A stretch of 7,561 bases of DNA from Bacteroidota bacterium (GTDB lineage Bacteria; Bacteroidota; Bacteroidia; Bacteroidales; VadinHA17). Both the position numbers and the translations under genes were made by a program. Position 1 is the stretch's first letter; every line of letters begins with the position of its first letter. The stretch is taken from the NCBI GenBank assembly GCA_015222065.1, contig JADFUQ010000358.1:1-7561 (forward strand), written 5' to 3'. The notes under the pieces were generated by a model. That model saw only the letters and a list, made by a program, of their open reading frames with translations. It ran no database searches and was not told the origin of the DNA. Positions 6,029 through 7,561 of this stretch are shown here, in pieces.

Positions 6029-6030
6029 CG

Positions 6031-7470
6031 GTGAAAAAAAAGTTTTTAACCAATCTTTTTATACTACTGTTTCTGAATTTCCTGGTTAAACCTTTCTGGG
6101 TTTTAGGGATCGACCGTACGGTGCAGAATGTTGTTGGTGCTGCAGAATATGGATTTTATTTTTCGCTGTTTAGTTTTTCGATCATTCTTAATATACTGCT
6201 TGATTTTGGTATTACAAATTTCAACAATCGTGCTATTGCAAGAGATCATGCTAACCTGGCATCATACCTTTCCAATATTGTTATACTTAAATTTCTTCTT
6301 TCAATAATATATTTTATTGTCAGTTTTTTCATTGCTTATATTATCGGGTACGATTCTGTTCAGATGAAACTTTTGGTAATTCTGGTAATTAACCAATTTA
6401 TTGCATCATTCATTCTTTATATGCGATCGAATGTAAGTGGTTTGCAAATGTTTCGCACTGACAGTTTCCTTTCGGTGCTCGACCGGGCACTGATGATTAT
6501 TATTTGTGGAGTTTTATTATGGGGAAATATTACGGAGGAAAAGTTCAGGATAGAGTGGTTTGTTTATGCACAGACAGTGGCCTATCTGTTAACTCTGATC
6601 GTTTCTTTTGTTATTGTATTAAAAAAAGCAGCTTTTTTCAGGCCCGGATTTAATTCTGAGATGCTGATAAAGATTATAAAAAGCAGTTATCCGTATGCAC
6701 TGCTGAGTATGTTCATGATTATCTATGTACGTATCGATTCAGTGATGCTTGAACGGATGCTTGATGATGGAGGTGTTCAGGCTGGAATATATGCGCAAAG
6801 TTACAGGATACTTGATGCTGCTTCAATGATGGGTTATCTGTTTGCCGGAATTCTGCTTCCTATGTTTTCAAAAATGATAAAACAAAAACAGTCGGTTGAA
6901 GAACTTACACATCTTTCTTTCCTGCTGCTCATAGTGCCGGCAATCCTGGTTTCAATTGGGTCCCTGTTTTTCAGGAATGAGATCATTTCACTTTTATATG
7001 ATTCCCATATTCCGGTTTCTGCAGATATTTTCGGGATACTGATGCTGGCATTTATCCCTGTATCTGCAGGTTATATTTTCGGTTCACTGCTGACAGCTAA
7101 CGGAAATCTTAAAACGCTTAATATTATCGCCCTTTCAGGAGTTATTATGAATGTTATTCTGAACCTGATCCTTATTCCAAAATATCAGGCAATGGGATCA
7201 GCAGAGGCAAGCCTTTTAACACAATCAATCACTGTTTTAGTCCAGATTATTGCTGTTTACAGAATAATGAAGTTCAAACCGGATATTTTAAGGAATATTA
7301 AACTGGCAGGATACTTTGCTCTTGTTGTAATTTTGGGATTTTTTGTTTCAAGAATGAGTTTTTTCTGGGTTTATGAACTTCTCATTTTCGGTTTACTGGG
7401 TATTATTTTTGCCTGGTCTGTAAGATTATTAAAACCATTATCTCTTATTAGGATATTAAGGCAGGAGTGA
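6031..7470 (+). CDS. Wzx-like oligosaccharide flippase
   Basis: A 479-residue polytopic inner-membrane protein of the MOP flippase superfamily (polysaccharide synthesis branch), expected to flip lipid-linked oligosaccharide to the periplasmic face for O-antigen or capsule assembly. About 14 hydrophobic segments are seen, among them 5-25, 39-60, 83-106, 112-131, 147-164, 176-197, 218-233, 294-314, 364-383, 396-412, 425-440 and 444-463. Characteristic stretches are VKPFWVLGIDRTVQNVVG (19-36), DFGITNFNNRAIA (58-70), YVRIDSVMLERMLDD (232-246), YRILDAASMMGYLFAGILLP (258-277) and NLILIPKYQAMGSAEASLLTQ (378-398). The start is GTG: the frame is closed by TAA at 5992-5994 and has no ATG between that stop and 6031, and the resulting MKKKFLTNL lead is natural. 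Length is usual for the family. The divergent glycosyltransferase supports a surface-glycan pathway; the substrate is unknown. Confidence 0.93.
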   Translation: MKKKFLTNLFILLFLNFLVKPFWVLGIDRTVQNVVGAAEYGFYFSLFSFSIILNILLDFGITNFNNRAIARDHANLASYLSNIVILKFLLSIIYFIVSFFIAYIIGYDSVQMKLLVILVINQFIASFILYMRSNVSGLQMFRTDSFLSVLDRALMIIICGVLLWGNITEEKFRIEWFVYAQTVAYLLTLIVSFVIVLKKAAFFRPGFNSEMLIKIIKSSYPYALLSMFMIIYVRIDSVMLERMLDDGGVQAGIYAQSYRILDAASMMGYLFAGILLPMFSKMIKQKQSVEELTHLSFLLLIVPAILVSIGSLFFRNEIISLLYDSHIPVSADIFGILMLAFIPVSAGYIFGSLLTANGNLKTLNIIALSGVIMNVILNLILIPKYQAMGSAEASLLTQSITVLVQIIAVYRIMKFKPDILRNIKLAGYFALVVILGFFVSRMSFFWVYELLIFGLLGIIFAWSVRLLKPLSLIRILRQE

Positions 7471-7475
7471 ATACT

Positions 7476-7526
7476 TAACCCGAAACTTATTGGAAGGATG
7501 ATTGATGAAGGATGATTGATGAAGTT
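7476..7526. repeat. Composite heptad tract after the flippase
   Basis: Starts six bases after the flippase stop. TAACCCG (7476-7482) and AAACTTA are of the TAACCTG type. From 7492 there are five in-phase units: GGAAGGA, TGATTGA, TGAAGGA, TGATTGA and TGAAGTT. The unit GGATGATTGATGAA is exactly doubled (7496-7509, 7510-7523). The remaining 35 bases to the window edge (7527-7561) hold no recognisable feature. Confidence 0.8.
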
Positions 7527-7561
7527 TGCAGCAACACTGCATCACAATCCCCCCGCACCAT

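Noticed and set aside
7488..7561. Minus-strand frame from ATG at the window edge reading back through the repeat (starts MVRGDCDAVLL)
   Set aside because: Only 24 codons, mostly heptad repeat, with no homology; more likely non-coding spacer.

Overview
The window looks like chromosomal DNA of a Bacteroidota member, probably a Bacteroidales or Marinilabiliales relative (inference). The signs are: a secreted S46 dipeptidyl-peptidase, a Wzx-like flippase carrying the GIDRTVQN signature I associate with this phylum, AT-rich spacers, start codons without Shine-Dalgarno sequences, and exact matches to the Bacteroidota -7 promoter element TAnnTTTG upstream of three transcription units. No tRNA, rRNA, CRISPR array, transposase or phage gene was seen.

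Layout: positions 1-72 hold the 3' end of a plus-strand gene whose coiled-coil tail resembles the end of an S74 (tail-fibre chaperone) protein. A minus-strand pair follows, marC (599-1174) then rnhA (119-595), with only three bases between them. After a 300-bp spacer comes a minus-strand S46 peptidase of DPP7 type (1475-3625), then minus-strand rnhB (3853-4458), then a minus-strand GT4-like glycosyltransferase (4629-5819). A plus-strand flippase (6031-7470, GTG start) is divergent from the glycosyltransferase. The last 91 bp hold only repeats and unassigned sequence.

How the genes relate: the glycosyltransferase and flippase probably belong to one surface-polysaccharide pathway, sugar addition to a lipid-linked glycan followed by export across the inner membrane. 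The two ribonucleases H (type I and type II) remove RNA from RNA:DNA hybrids and are complementary housekeeping enzymes. The S46 peptidase would release dipeptides in the periplasm for amino-acid nutrition. MarC is an inner-membrane protein of unknown function.

The most unusual signal is between the genes. Every spacer longer than about 90 bp carries degenerate short tandem repeats with a period of 7 or 8 nt (9 in places). The unit sequence drifts but the phase is held, in the longest case over about 200 bp (4479-4681), where the tract runs into the 3' end of the glycosyltransferase gene and encodes a basic tail. Two loci share a 12-nt word and the same pair of heptad families. One short REP-like fragment (1246-1275) is also present. 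I see no complete novel defence or mobile system; the repeat landscape is what deserves a second look.
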